Positions 6,229 to 13,970 of a stretch of DNA of 42,492 nt are shown piece after piece (the first letter of the stretch is position 1; every line of letters begins with the position of its first letter). A program made the translations under genes and the position numbers. Below the pieces are notes generated by a model, which was not told where the DNA came from, searched no databases, and saw only the letters and a program-made list of their open reading frames with translations. The stretch comes from a virus, in IMG/VR virus record IMGVR_UViG_3300033145_000860, positions 1 through 42,492 of that record. One strand, 5' to 3'.

Positions 6229-7982
6229 CGCGTTCTCTCCACGCCGCCGGCGTCCTCGAACTCCTCGATGCCGTGATCGTACCCGCCGGCGTAGCGGTAG
6301 TCCGTGGCCGCGACATCTGTTCGTCGGGTGAGGCTCGTATGCCCCATCGTCCGCGGGCAACGAAGGTGAAGCTCCCAACAGATCATGGCTGCGAAGAGGA
6401 TGTCATCGTGCGCTCCCGATCGATGCCGGCGCTTGCCCATCTTGTCGATGTAGAACCGCTCCTCCTGCTCGACGAGCTGCAGGATCGGCACGACCAAGCT
6501 GAACTCCCAGCCGTTCACCGGGTCCGCACGACACGCCGCGAGGTAGTTGTCGATCAGCATGTCCCGGTTATGCGACATCGTCTTCCACCCGAGCTTGCCC
6601 GCTTCCTTCAAGGCGATGTTCTCGTCGTTCCCCAGGCGGCGGTACGTCCGGGCGTAGTTCGCCCTCTTGAACTCAAGCAGTGCCGCCAGGCCGGAGGAGT
6701 TGGCCTCGGGCGTGGCCCATGCATTATTGTAATACATCGCCGCCTTCAGCATCTCAAGGCCGAAGAGGTCAGGGTCGACCTGGTTGTGGCACAAGGCGAC
6801 GTATTCAAGGCGGTGGCGGTCCAGCACCAGGGCGGCATTGAAGTCCGCCTCGCTGTCCTCGTCGCTCGGGTCACTGAGTTGCCCCTCCATCGTATCCCCG
6901 CCCACCGTGTAGTCGTGACGCTCCTCGACGGTCTTCCAGATGTCCCAGTACATCCCGTCGAAGTCGTTGTTGATCTCGATGGTCACCCCGCTCGGCTGCA
7001 AGGGATCCAGCTTGAACCTCGCACGCTGCGGGTCCGCCCGGCTCGTGGCCGTCCGTCTGTGATGTGTCAGGATCTTCGCGGAGATCGCTCCACGGCCCGA
7101 CATCTGGAAGGCTTCGCCGGCGTTGCTCGGGTACTCCTGCTTGAACGTGCTGACATCACCGCCGCACTTGTCCGCAATCGTTCGTCGTCTCCACCAGAGC
7201 TGCTCGGCGTTCGCCCCCAGTTCCACCAACTCCTCCTCCTCCTCGTCCAGGGGGTCGAGCGTCATGCCCTCGGGCAGGGGCGTTGAATACTGCGGGTAGT
7301 CCAGCCAGGAGAAGAACAGGGGGAGGAACCCGCTCAGGTCGTTGGGGTTGTCGTGCCTGGCCTGCACTGCATCCTGCCACATGTCGTAGAACTCGCCGCC
7401 CACGCCGTTGGCCGTCGTCTCCAGGAAGACCATCGAGTCGGGCGAGTCGGGAATGCACTGCATCACGGAGAGCAGGGACTGCTTGGCCGTCTTCCACCAG
7501 GCCACCTCGGAGCAGTGCAGGTAGTCAATCGTCTTGGACCGGCCGAGGCTCACCTTGCCGGCTGTCTGCACCTGCATCAGGCTGCGGTGAGGGGCGGACC
7601 ACATGATCTCCTTCTTGCTCGAATAGTCCGTGGGCTTTCGTCGGCCCGGGGGCTGCTCGTCATAGTAGAGCTTCGTCATGCGGAAGAGCGTTTCGGAACT
7701 GTCCTCGTCGTGGGCGCAGACGAAGCCGCGCTTGTACGGGATCGTGTCGCAGTGCTTGAAGATGATGGCCTCGACGGCCGTGCTGAATCCCCCCTGGCGG
7801 AACTTCAGGATGAGGATTCGTATGGGCAAGCCAAGGCCCTGCTGCATGCCGACGGCGGTGATGAGTCGACACTGCTGCCAGTTGGGGACCAGATCGATCA
7901 TCCCCTCCGTCTTCGTGAGAATCTTGAACCCGTCGAAAGGAGCGGGATCGGCCAGCAGATCGTTACTTTGTGCCGTTGTCAC
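6225..7982 (-). CDS. terL: Terminase large subunit
   Basis: 585 residues; ATPase plus nuclease that cuts and pumps DNA into the prohead. An adenine-binding/Walker-A-like segment KFRQGGFST is at 60-68, the Walker B IDYLHCSE at 152-159 with its catalytic glutamate, and the coupling motif ETTANG at 188-193. The RNase H-like nuclease shows acidic residues at YTVGGDTMEG (about 370) and HDD at 525-527. GTG at 7982 is the first possible start, because TGA lies nine bases upstream in frame; it overlaps the small-subunit gene by 20 bases. The stop overlaps the next ATG. The C-terminal tail carries a short Tyr/Gly-rich segment that may dock the portal. Confidence 0.95.
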   Translation of the reverse strand: MTTAQSNDLLADPAPFDGFKILTKTEGMIDLVPNWQQCRLITAVGMQQGLGLPIRILILKFRQGGFSTAVEAIIFKHCDTIPYKRGFVCAHDEDSSETLFRMTKLYYDEQPPGRRKPTDYSSKKEIMWSAPHRSLMQVQTAGKVSLGRSKTIDYLHCSEVAWWKTAKQSLLSVMQCIPDSPDSMVFLETTANGVGGEFYDMWQDAVQARHDNPNDLSGFLPLFFSWLDYPQYSTPLPEGMTLDPLDEEEEELVELGANAEQLWWRRRTIADKCGGDVSTFKQEYPSNAGEAFQMSGRGAISAKILTHHRRTATSRADPQRARFKLDPLQPSGVTIEINNDFDGMYWDIWKTVEERHDYTVGGDTMEGQLSDPSDEDSEADFNAALVLDRHRLEYVALCHNQVDPDLFGLEMLKAAMYYNNAWATPEANSSGLAALLEFKRANYARTYRRLGNDENIALKEAGKLGWKTMSHNRDMLIDNYLAACRADPVNGWEFSLVVPILQLVEQEERFYIDKMGKRRHRSGAHDDILFAAMICWELHLRCPRTMGHTSLTRRTDVAATDYRYAGGYDHGIEEFEDAGGVERTR

Positions 7983-8400
7983 GCTGTTTCACCAGCCTCG
8001 CAATGATCCTGGTCGGTTGTGGACATCCTCGCGGCAGGGGCAAGGTCAGGTCGGGGAAGCACAGGAGCATCTCGGCCATGGTCGTGATCTTCCTGCCCTG
8101 CTCCTCGCCGTCCCCGTCGTCCTGGATCAAACCCTGCTTGCCGAGGCATCGGTTTAGCACCTCGATGATCGCCCAGGACTCTCCCTGCAGGACTGCCTCG
8201 TGGAGTTTCTCCAGAGTCTCCTTGAACCTGGACGACCCCTTGATGGCGTATGCCGCCTTGAACATCTCCCGCCATTCGGCGAGGGATTTGATATGAGGGT
8301 TTCTACCTGCCGGCACATTTCCCTGCCGCCATGTCCCATCCGGGTTGCGATTTGGGTCACCGCTTGTTAGCGGAGTTTTCTTGTCGTCCGCTTGAATCAC
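7963..8400 (-). CDS. terS: Probable terminase small subunit
   Basis: 145 residues starting with GTG at 8400, with AAAGGAG 7 bases upstream. The N-terminal NPDGTWRQGNVPAGRNP resembles the DUF5681-like opening found in many small terminase proteins, and the helical middle (WREMFKAAYAIKGSSRFKETLEKL) would form the oligomerisation domain. It is immediately upstream of and overlaps the large subunit, which is the main support for the role. It would recognise the packaging site and load the large subunit. Confidence 0.75.
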   Translation of the reverse strand: MIQADDKKTPLTSGDPNRNPDGTWRQGNVPAGRNPHIKSLAEWREMFKAAYAIKGSSRFKETLEKLHEAVLQGESWAIIEVLNRCLGKQGLIQDDGDGEEQGRKITTMAEMLLCFPDLTLPLPRGCPQPTRIIARLVKQRDNGTK

Positions 8401-8419
8401 ACGATCTCCTTTGCCTGAC

Positions 8420-10015
8420 CTAGCCTACGCCAAGACCTTTGAGCATACCGCCGCCGCTCGATGCGACGAAGACCCAGTTCGCGTGGTTGTTTCCGCCGTC
8501 CACCCCATCGACCACGGTCACAACGGCGCCGGGGTCACCCATGTTGTCGATGGTGGATCCGTGGGCGAACACCTCGTTCTTCCCGCCGGAAGCGGACACG
8601 GCAATGTCCGTTCCATCCCAATTTCCCGATCCATCCGCGGTGACATCCTTCGTCCCAAGCACCAAGGCACTCGATCCAACGCCGGGGTCTTGAACCCCGT
8701 CTATGAGGCTGTTGATCTGCACCGCCCCGCTGACGCCGCTGACATCGAGGATGCCGTAGCGGTTGGTTCCGGTCGCGATTCCGAGCGTGACATCCCCGCA
8801 GTTCGCACTGGGACCGGCAAGAGCTATCGTCACGCCCTTGTTGTCAACATTGCTCTTGATGTCCAGGCTGCCGCAGGAGAACACATCATTATAGATGACG
8901 GTCGAATCGACATCCGGCGTTGTTGCGGTCAGTTTTCCGCCGATGACAAACCGAGTATTGATAGTGTGTGCGGAGTAGTAGATGCTGAACTTCAGATCGC
9001 CCGTATACGTTCCAGCAATGTCTGTGAAGTCCACTTGAGACATGTGAGATATGTCTACTTGTGCGGAGGATGCATCAAGAGAACCTGTCGCCTCCACGAC
9101 GAGAGTTCTCGCGAAAACACTCACTTCGGTGGCAATCGATGCCCCCGCTCCGATCGTCAGATTAATCCTGCCGGCAGTATCATAGTCGGACCACCGGATC
9201 GTCTTGCCGGTCCCGGTCATGCGAATCTGTTTCGACCCGGTCAGAGTGGTTGCATCACTCGCATTGACGAGATCGCCCGCGACGATCACCCTGCCCGTGG
9301 CGTTGAAGGCAAGCGTCGCCCCGGTGCAGGTCCAATCCCCGTTGAAAGTCCAGTCCTCGTCGTCAACGCTACAATCAAACGTCGCACTCACCGTCACCGG
9401 CCCGACGATTTCTCGTGGGCCTGCCTCACCATCAACCGCGATGATCTTCGCCGCCGTTGCGACGGTGATGGAGTCCGCCGTGAAGACCATACCCCCCTCG
9501 ATCTCCAACTCGGACGCGGTGAGGCTGATCGTACCATCAACGATGCCCTTCCAGTACACCGTCCCGGCGGCGGTGTCGGTGATGTCGCCTATCAGGGTGG
9601 CATCCTCCGTATAAAGCAACCCGCCGTCGATGACGACATCCGCCGTCAGGCTGCCTTCCACATAGGCAGTACCCGCCGTGATCGTGATGGTTCCGACATT
9701 GTGATCGATCTCGACAAAAGCATCGGCGTGATTGATGAGCAGCGTATCCCACGTCACACCCCCGCTGCCGCCCGTGTAGTCACTCAGAACGGGGTTCGTC
9801 TCCTCCCATTCATCATAATACCCCGCGAGGATTTCAACGTAGTACGTTCCGCTGGTGGGCATGTCCACATTCGGAAGCAGCGCCCCGCTTATGCTGCCCT
9901 CCCCGTTATCGAACTGCGGAGTATCAAGAGAAACGGGAGCGCCGTCGTCCCAGTCTCCGTCCACGATCCAGCTTCGACTCCCTGCGCCGTTGGAATATGC
10001 GGTGGTTTTAGGCAT
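8420..10015 (-). CDS. Beta-helix-like virion protein (tail spike, fibre or adhesin)
   Basis: 531 residues, almost entirely Gly/Thr/Ser/Val/Asp/Ile with short alternating hydrophobic strands (for example GTITITAGTAYVEGSLTADV and SELEIEGGMVFTADSITVAT), the pattern of a right-handed beta-helix. Low Lys and no Cys-rich motifs; N-terminal part (MPKTTAYSNGAGSRSWIVDG) could anchor to the virion and the C-terminus ends in a Gly-rich turn. GGTGGATC precedes the ATG. Such proteins usually bind or degrade host surface glycans, but no catalytic residues are recognised, so an enzymatic role is not claimed. It is separated from the other tail genes by the nucleic-acid block, lying just before the terminase. 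Confidence 0.65.
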   Translation of the reverse strand: MPKTTAYSNGAGSRSWIVDGDWDDGAPVSLDTPQFDNGEGSISGALLPNVDMPTSGTYYVEILAGYYDEWEETNPVLSDYTGGSGGVTWDTLLINHADAFVEIDHNVGTITITAGTAYVEGSLTADVVIDGGLLYTEDATLIGDITDTAAGTVYWKGIVDGTISLTASELEIEGGMVFTADSITVATAAKIIAVDGEAGPREIVGPVTVSATFDCSVDDEDWTFNGDWTCTGATLAFNATGRVIVAGDLVNASDATTLTGSKQIRMTGTGKTIRWSDYDTAGRINLTIGAGASIATEVSVFARTLVVEATGSLDASSAQVDISHMSQVDFTDIAGTYTGDLKFSIYYSAHTINTRFVIGGKLTATTPDVDSTVIYNDVFSCGSLDIKSNVDNKGVTIALAGPSANCGDVTLGIATGTNRYGILDVSGVSGAVQINSLIDGVQDPGVGSSALVLGTKDVTADGSGNWDGTDIAVSASGGKNEVFAHGSTIDNMGDPGAVVTVVDGVDGGNNHANWVFVASSGGGMLKGLGVG

Positions 10016-10295
10016 GATCCACCTCTACTACCGGTTCCGGGAACACCGGTTTCACGACCGGGATTTTCTTCTTCACTCGCACACCCCACGAATGATCGTA
10101 GAGGGCCAGCCGGATTCGCCCCACGCGGAAGTCCTTGCGAAGCCGGTTGCGGTCGGCGATGGAATCGGCATGATTCCTGCGCCCCACACCACCGACAATC
10201 ACATGGTCTACTCCCTTGCGTTCCATCACCCGTGGAGCCGTCGCCACGTCTCTCAGGGCATCACCTATCGTCTTAACCGTTACAGAGGCTTCCAT
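10008..10295 (-). CDS. Hypothetical 95-aa protein
   Basis: MEASVTVKTIGDALRDVATA; beta-alpha pattern with a GVDHVIVGGVGRRNHADS loop and a basic C-terminal half (RVKKKIPVVKPVFPEP). The stop overlaps the start of the beta-helix gene by a few bases, and the start lies five bases after the preceding stop. Probably a small structural partner of the adjacent fibre-like protein; no family recognised. Confidence 0.6.
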   Translation of the reverse strand: MEASVTVKTIGDALRDVATAPRVMERKGVDHVIVGGVGRRNHADSIADRNRLRKDFRVGRIRLALYDHSWGVRVKKKIPVVKPVFPEPVVEVDHA

Positions 10296-10300
10296 GATGA

Positions 10301-10759
10301 TTATGCCTCGTAGTACCAGATGTTCCCGACGACCTGGACCGCCGTCGTCAGCGTGATGTTGATCGCGGAGTTGACCGCAGCGTTCTGGTAGTGGAAATCG
10401 GGCGGCTTGACCCTCTGGAGGATGAAGCCCGTCCCCTCCCTCATGGCCACGGGGCCGGTCAGAGACGCCGCAACGTCGAGGAGGTCCATCGTCTGGTCGC
10501 CGTGCGAGATAAGCATCATGGCGACGATGCTGATCTTCTTGCCGGCGACGGCCGTGATCACATTCGCGTGGGTGGTGGCGGTGTTCTCATCGAAGTCCGC
10601 CCGCTTGATCGTGATGCCGTCGGCCCCCTGCGTCAAGAGCTGCGCGAGCATCAACTGGTTCGCCAGGAGGATTTCGTGGAGGGTCCAGAGCTGGCCATGC
10701 CCCTTGTTCCCGAAGGCTGCATGTTGAGCTGCTGTGACTGCGTCGGTAGGTTCTGCCAT
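10301..10759 (-). CDS. Virion-associated beta-sandwich-like protein
   Basis: 152 residues. An N-terminal helical part (AFGNKGHGQLWTLHEILLAN) is followed by strands with VITAVAGKKISIVAMMLISH and ITLTTAVQVVGNIWYYEA, a pattern seen in small phage fibre or decoration proteins. It is the first gene leftward from the divergent regulatory region and has GGAAGGA upstream; a tandem 10-bp repeat lies in its 5' leader. It is somewhat similar in style to the 156-residue protein at 39149-39619. Function unknown. Confidence 0.55.
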   Translation of the reverse strand: MAEPTDAVTAAQHAAFGNKGHGQLWTLHEILLANQLMLAQLLTQGADGITIKRADFDENTATTHANVITAVAGKKISIVAMMLISHGDQTMDLLDVAASLTGPVAMREGTGFILQRVKPPDFHYQNAAVNSAINITLTTAVQVVGNIWYYEA

Positions 10760-10778
10760 GATGCGGTCCTTCCAGAGT

Positions 10779-10798
10779 TTCGTAGGACTTCGTAGGAC
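10779..10798. repeat. Tandem 10-bp repeat in 5' leader
   Basis: Two perfect copies of TTCGTAGGAC in tandem, followed by a partial third (TTCGTT). It lies in the untranslated leader of the gene starting at 10759. It may be an operator or only a slipped-strand duplication. Confidence 0.7.
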
Positions 10799-10905
10799 TT
10801 CGTTACGTCTGCCCCATGAGAATACACGTCCACGTCTGGCGAAGGGAAGGGGGTTGTTGCAAAAAGTGTCGACGAAGATTCTTCCGGGAAATGTTCAAGA
10901 AGTGC

Positions 10906-10934
10906 TTGCCGGACGCCGATGCCGGGTGTAAGAT
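10906..10934 (+). promoter_or_regulatory. Candidate rightward promoter
   Basis: TTGCCG (10906-10911), 17 bases, TAAGAT (10929-10934); each hexamer matches 4 of 6 consensus positions. It points at the two plus-strand genes. One arm of the inverted repeat begins 7 bases downstream at the expected transcription start. Confidence 0.45.
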
Positions 10935-10940
10935 ACCAGC

Positions 10941-11017
10941 GTAATGAGGATGGACAACCCACCGACAACATGCCGCCGCCGGCGAAGACAGCACCCCTCT
11001 CCTGCCGTCCTCATTAC
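10941..11017. promoter_or_regulatory. Wide inverted repeat, possible operator pair
   Basis: GTAATGAGGA (10941-10950) and its perfect reverse complement TCCTCATTAC (11008-11017) are 57 bases apart. The first arm overlaps the start region of the candidate rightward promoter. The spacing suits two half-operators or an RNA stem enclosing a GC-rich core. Confidence 0.5.
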
Positions 11018-11102
11018 GAACCGACGGCGGCTCCTTTTGCCCACTCCCCCTCTCGCCCACAGTGTTGGACCCTCATAACCCGAAGACGTAAAGGAGAGCA
11101 TC

Positions 11103-11438
11103 ATGCAGACGGCAACTGACATCCAACGAAACGTGAACGAGGGCTTGACCGAGATCCACGAAGGTCGCCCAACTATAGCCTACCGAGAGGTAGCCTATCG
11201 AGAGGGGGGACATGGGCCAGACCGGTATGTGGTCGACGCCGGCTCGGGAGATGCGCCCACGCAGCAGCAGATGAAGCGCGCGCACAAACTGCTCCAGAAA
11301 GCCTACGGGAACCTCCGTGCCTTCCGCAACCAGAAGGCCAGGGAGCTGGGCTTCGTGAGCGAGAATCCCTGGACCTCATCGTGGCAGTATTACTTCAACG
11401 TCAGGAAGGTGGGCGCCGATGCCGAAGCCCGGAGCTAA
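11103..11438 (+). CDS. Hypothetical protein, first of two plus-strand genes
   Basis: 111 residues from ATG 11103 with AAAGGAG upstream. The N-terminal half is mixed (MQTATDIQRNVNEGLTEIHE), while the C-terminal half is helical and basic (MKRAHKLLQKAYGNLRAFRN) and ends in aromatic residues (WQYYFNVRK). This could be a small DNA-binding or regulatory protein, but no family is recognised. Transcribed opposite to all other genes, alone with the next gene, from its own promoter region. Genes in such a position are often early or host-interaction genes; that is inference. Confidence 0.65.
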   Translation: MQTATDIQRNVNEGLTEIHEGRPTIAYREVAYREGGHGPDRYVVDAGSGDAPTQQQMKRAHKLLQKAYGNLRAFRNQKARELGFVSENPWTSSWQYYFNVRKVGADAEARS

Positions 11439-11634
11439 GTCGCCAGACGACGGATTCACCGGGGAGATGCTCGAACCGTTCCCCTTGTTCAAGAGGGCGA
11501 GGCATCGGAGCCTCTGCCCGGTGTGCGGCGGCGTGATCCTTCGAGGCGACCGGATCCGCTGGGTGCGTGGCCGGCCGGCGTGGCACCAGGGCTGCGACCC
11601 TCTGCGGGTCGCCCTTGAAGGGATGCGCGCGTAA
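11419..11634 (+). CDS. Small zinc-ribbon-like protein
   Basis: 71 residues overlapping the previous gene by 20 bases. Contains CPVCGGVILRGDRIRWVRGR followed by PAWHQGC, i.e. CxxC and later HxxC, a likely zinc site in a short ribbon. The rest is charged. It could be an adaptor that binds a host protein or nucleic acid. The gene ends inside a hairpin that may terminate the operon. Confidence 0.6.
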   Translation: MPKPGAKSPDDGFTGEMLEPFPLFKRARHRSLCPVCGGVILRGDRIRWVRGRPAWHQGCDPLRVALEGMRA

Positions 11635-11655
11635 CCGCCCAGCGACGGGGCGGTT
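11633..11655. terminator. Hairpin between convergent operons
   Basis: AACCGCCC (11633-11640) pairs with GGGCGGTT (11648-11655), an 8-bp GC-rich stem with a 7-base loop. It begins in the stop codon of the rightward gene and lies 50 bases beyond the end of the leftward operon, so it can serve both. There is no U-tract on either side, so termination efficiency is uncertain. Confidence 0.55.
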
Positions 11656-11704
11656 GGGGTGAAGCCGGTGCGCGAAGTTGTCCAGCCGTTGTCTTGTACT
11701 GTGC

Positions 11705-12442
11705 TCATGGTGTCTTCGTCCTCAAGGTCCAGGGCAGTTCGCGGACGCGCAGGTCTTCGGGGAAGTCTTTGGGGTCGGTCAGCAGCCTTCCGTCTTCGCT
11801 GCGGATTTGCTTGATGTAGCAGGGGATTCTGGCATCGCGGCACTGCGCCAAGATGTCACGCGCCCAGGCGTTCTCGAACGGCGCCTTCCGCCGGTTGTCG
11901 CAGCCGACGATGACGCCAGAAAACTCCTCCAGGCGATACCTCGACCAGACATGTCCGCGTAACGGTTCCAGGCTGACCCACACCTTCTCGCCCCTCCCCA
12001 CAAGATCGTCTATTCGCCGGGAGTCGTCTTGGTCGCGGACGGTGACGCCAAGATACCAGTTTTCTGGCGCAGGCCCGTCCCAGTACATTTGCATGGCCTT
12101 AGCCATCACCACTGACCGTTGCGTGAGAAAAACCATCTCGTGATGCCGGCACTTGCAGCCGTGAAGGATCTCAATCATGTCACTCTGTGACCTGTCCGGC
12201 TCGAACAACTCTCCCGTGAACTGCACGCCGATCACCGCAGGCTTCTTCCGCTTCACCGGGTCGCCAAGCCGCTCCGGGTGCAGGTGCGGTGTGAACGAAG
12301 CGCACAGCTCGCAGCCGATGTTCTTGCCGATGCGCGGCGCGAGCGATTTCGCCCAGCAGCCGTCGCACTTCGCGGAACACCCGAAGCCGCATGGATTGAA
12401 CGTGTAATCCAAATAGGGGATTTTTGTGCGCGTCAGGCTCAT
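11705..12442 (-). CDS. Phage Gp37/Gp68-family protein (DUF5131-like)
   Basis: 245 residues. I chose the ATG at 12442 (MSLTRTKIPYLDYTFNPCGF), with AAGGAG 6-7 bases upstream and an ATGA overlap with the preceding stop. The opening NPCGFGCSAKCDGCWAKSLA matches the cysteine cluster of the Gp37/Gp68 family, a radical-SAM-like fold found in many phages and mobile elements. Later WVSLEPLRGH and GVIVGCDNR match the family's beta-barrel strands, and PCYIKQIRS near the C-terminus is typical. Reaction and substrate are unknown. The family often travels with ASCH or methyltransferase genes, as here. Confidence 0.8.
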   Translation of the reverse strand: MSLTRTKIPYLDYTFNPCGFGCSAKCDGCWAKSLAPRIGKNIGCELCASFTPHLHPERLGDPVKRKKPAVIGVQFTGELFEPDRSQSDMIEILHGCKCRHHEMVFLTQRSVVMAKAMQMYWDGPAPENWYLGVTVRDQDDSRRIDDLVGRGEKVWVSLEPLRGHVWSRYRLEEFSGVIVGCDNRRKAPFENAWARDILAQCRDARIPCYIKQIRSEDGRLLTDPKDFPEDLRVRELPWTLRTKTP

Positions 12443-13644
12443 GGTGTCTCCTTCTTCCACTCGATTCTCCACACCCAAGGGTTCTCTTGCCATGGGTAGC
12501 CCCGCTTGGCGTTGAGTTTGTCCCAGAGAAATCGCCGAAATGCGTCCTTTGCGGTAAATGCCATGACGCCCGGAGCCAGACGCTCCATTCCGTACATCTT
12601 GGAATAATTCTCGTTGTGTTCCCTGCCGCCATAGTCAGTGTCATATTCTGTGCCGTACTCAAATGCCCGCACACCTTCTGCTATCGCATCTTCTTCGCTG
12701 ATGTCCCCTACTCGCTCGATAGAAATGCCCGTGATCTCCCGCCGGATGCGAACCGCCCACTTAGGCATGTGGATGGCGGGAATCCAGCTTCCGCGTCTGC
12801 CGCCGTATTCCCAAAGCGGCCGCCATTTTCTCAACCCATCTATGCCGCCAAGGGTCCCGCCCGTATATCCGTCTGCGCGATACTCGATAACGCCGAAGCC
12901 GTCCTGCCCCTCTTTGGCACGAATGCCCTCCCTCACATACAGCCTCATCCCCACTTGCCAGCGACAATCTCGCAAACGCAAGCCTGTGACACGCCCAGAA
13001 CCCTGCCCGCCTGCCTCTGGCTGCACAGCCCCTTGCGTATCGCCCACTGAAGGTGACGCCTCTCCGCGTCCGTGAACTTGGACATTGGATGCTTCTCTCC
13101 GTTGATCCCGTGTCCGTGCGCCTTGCGGTCCTGCCAGTTCTCTACCTGCGTCCCCCACGCGAGATTTTCGGGCTGGTTGTTCGCGGGGTTCCCGTCCAGG
13201 TGCCTTGTCTGCGTCGTGGTCTTTGGCGGCATTCCGTGAAACGCCATGCAAACGAGACGATGAACGGACTTCGTGATCTTCTTGTTCTTGTGGCACAACG
13301 AAACCGCGAAGTAACCCTTTCCGATCCGGTGTCCCTTCAAGGCATACCAATCCACGTACACCTTCCTCCCAAAGCCTTTGTACTTCGTTCTTGAGTATAT
13401 CCGCCCGTCGCTTCCCGCCCGGTAGTCGTCGTTCGGCGACACAGGTATCGGCTTCAATCGCAGCGTAGTGGTCTTGTCCACAATAGCACTCCTGATTGCC
13501 GTACAGTGTACAGTATACCCGTTCGCCTGTCAAGCGGTAAATGTAGGCTGGCTGCGGCTTCACCACGCGTCGGGTGACAGACTTTCGACCATCCAAGATT
13601 GCCTTCACCATTTCCGCAGAGAAGATAATTCCACATTCTTTCAT
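12439..13644 (-). CDS. ASCH-domain-like protein split by a nested HNH gene
   Basis: The frame is open for 401 residues from ATG 13644 (ATGA overlap with the preceding stop). The first 54 residues (IIFSAEMVKAILDGRKSVTR then RVVKPQP) and the last ~175 residues (CRWQVGMRLYVREGI... IPAIHMPKWAVRI ... PWQENPWVWRIEW) are the two halves of a common phage ASCH-type protein, a small beta-barrel family thought to bind RNA or modified nucleotides. Between them about 170 residues are Arg/Gly/Glu-rich out-of-frame translation of an HNH endonuclease gene (12945-13481). The reading frame was kept across the insertion. The C-terminal half could also be made separately from an ATG at 12948 that overlaps the HNH stop. 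Confidence 0.7.
   Translation of the reverse strand: MKECGIIFSAEMVKAILDGRKSVTRRVVKPQPAYIYRLTGERVYCTLYGNQECYCGQDHYAAIEADTCVAERRLPGGKRRADILKNEVQRLWEEGVRGLVCLEGTPDRKGLLRGFVVPQEQEDHEVRSSSRLHGVSRNAAKDHDADKAPGREPREQPARKSRVGDAGRELAGPQGARTRDQRREASNVQVHGRGEASPSVGDTQGAVQPEAGGQGSGRVTGLRLRDCRWQVGMRLYVREGIRAKEGQDGFGVIEYRADGYTGGTLGGIDGLRKWRPLWEYGGRRGSWIPAIHMPKWAVRIRREITGISIERVGDISEEDAIAEGVRAFEYGTEYDTDYGGREHNENYSKMYGMERLAPGVMAFTAKDAFRRFLWDKLNAKRGYPWQENPWVWRIEWKKETP
12945..13481 (-). CDS. HNH homing-type endonuclease nested inside an ASCH gene
   Basis: 178 residues from GTG 13481, with AGGAG 7 bases upstream. An N-terminal NUMOD4-like strand region (PIPVSPNDDYRAGSDGRIYS) is followed by the HNH core: VHRLVCMAF (His74), RHLDGNPANN (His94, Asn98, Asn101/102) and ENLAWGT, then a C-terminal helix-turn-helix (LCSQRQAGRVLGVSQ) for DNA binding. 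Such enzymes cut alleles lacking the insertion. The gene occupies almost exactly the extra sequence within the ASCH gene; its TGA overlaps an in-frame ATG of the ASCH C-terminal half. There is no room for a group I intron core, so it is a bare gene insertion, not an intron-encoded enzyme. Confidence 0.85.
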   Translation of the reverse strand: MDKTTTLRLKPIPVSPNDDYRAGSDGRIYSRTKYKGFGRKVYVDWYALKGHRIGKGYFAVSLCHKNKKITKSVHRLVCMAFHGMPPKTTTQTRHLDGNPANNQPENLAWGTQVENWQDRKAHGHGINGEKHPMSKFTDAERRHLQWAIRKGLCSQRQAGRVLGVSQACVCEIVAGKWG

Positions 13645-13970
13645 ATCGTCACCGCTTTCAATGCTGCCTCGGATACTGCACGAGGGAGTTTGTTGACCGA
13701 AGTGAATGGCGAGCTTCTGCCCCATCGGTCGATGCCCTTTCCGGCAAAGAAGACGTGTCCATCACGAACCCAAAGCCGATAGCCAAGTTCCTCCATTCTC
13801 TCCACGACCATCTCCATGCAGGACCAATCCTCGGAGGGATTCCAATCCATGTTGGCTTTTTGATATTGCCCCTCCGAATTACGCCAGTATTGCATACCCG
13901 TGGAATCGTGGAAGAGGTTCCACCCCATAACATCCCCTGCTACCTTCGCATTAAGTTCACGGCTGGTCAT
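13641..13970 (-). CDS. Phage ABA-sandwich domain-type protein
   Basis: 109 residues from ATG 13970 (MTSRELNAKVAGDVMGWNLF), chosen for GGAG upstream; the longer frame lacks a site. The layout (N-terminal helix with GDVMGWN, aspartate/tryptophan-rich loop, a MEMVVERMEELGYRLWV helix-strand, then SEAALKAV at the C-terminus) matches the small ABA-sandwich proteins (BC1872-like) common in phage genomes. Role unknown. Start and stop overlap the neighbours through ATGA. Confidence 0.65.
   Translation of the reverse strand: MTSRELNAKVAGDVMGWNLFHDSTGMQYWRNSEGQYQKANMDWNPSEDWSCMEMVVERMEELGYRLWVRDGHVFFAGKGIDRWGRSSPFTSVNKLPRAVSEAALKAVTI

Larger units (their letters stand above)
10760..11102. other. Divergent intergenic regulatory region (343 bp)
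   Basis: No supported gene. It separates leftward structural genes from the only rightward genes. It holds a 10-bp tandem repeat, a rightward promoter candidate, and a wide perfect inverted repeat described separately. A good leftward promoter was not found. The region also has a GC palindrome (around 10972-10983) and a ribosome site (AAAGGAG, 11090-11096) for the rightward gene. Confidence 0.6.

Noticed and set aside
11376-11708. 110-codon minus-strand frame whose ATG overlaps the Gp37/Gp68 stop (ATGA)
   Set aside because: It runs antisense through both plus-strand genes and the hairpin, and its composition is Arg/Ser/Pro-rich nonsense; the overlap is probably chance.
12945-13481. Group I or II intron carrying the HNH gene
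   Set aside because: The added DNA is no longer than the HNH gene itself, so there is no space for a catalytic intron core, and both flanks overlap the HNH coding sequence.
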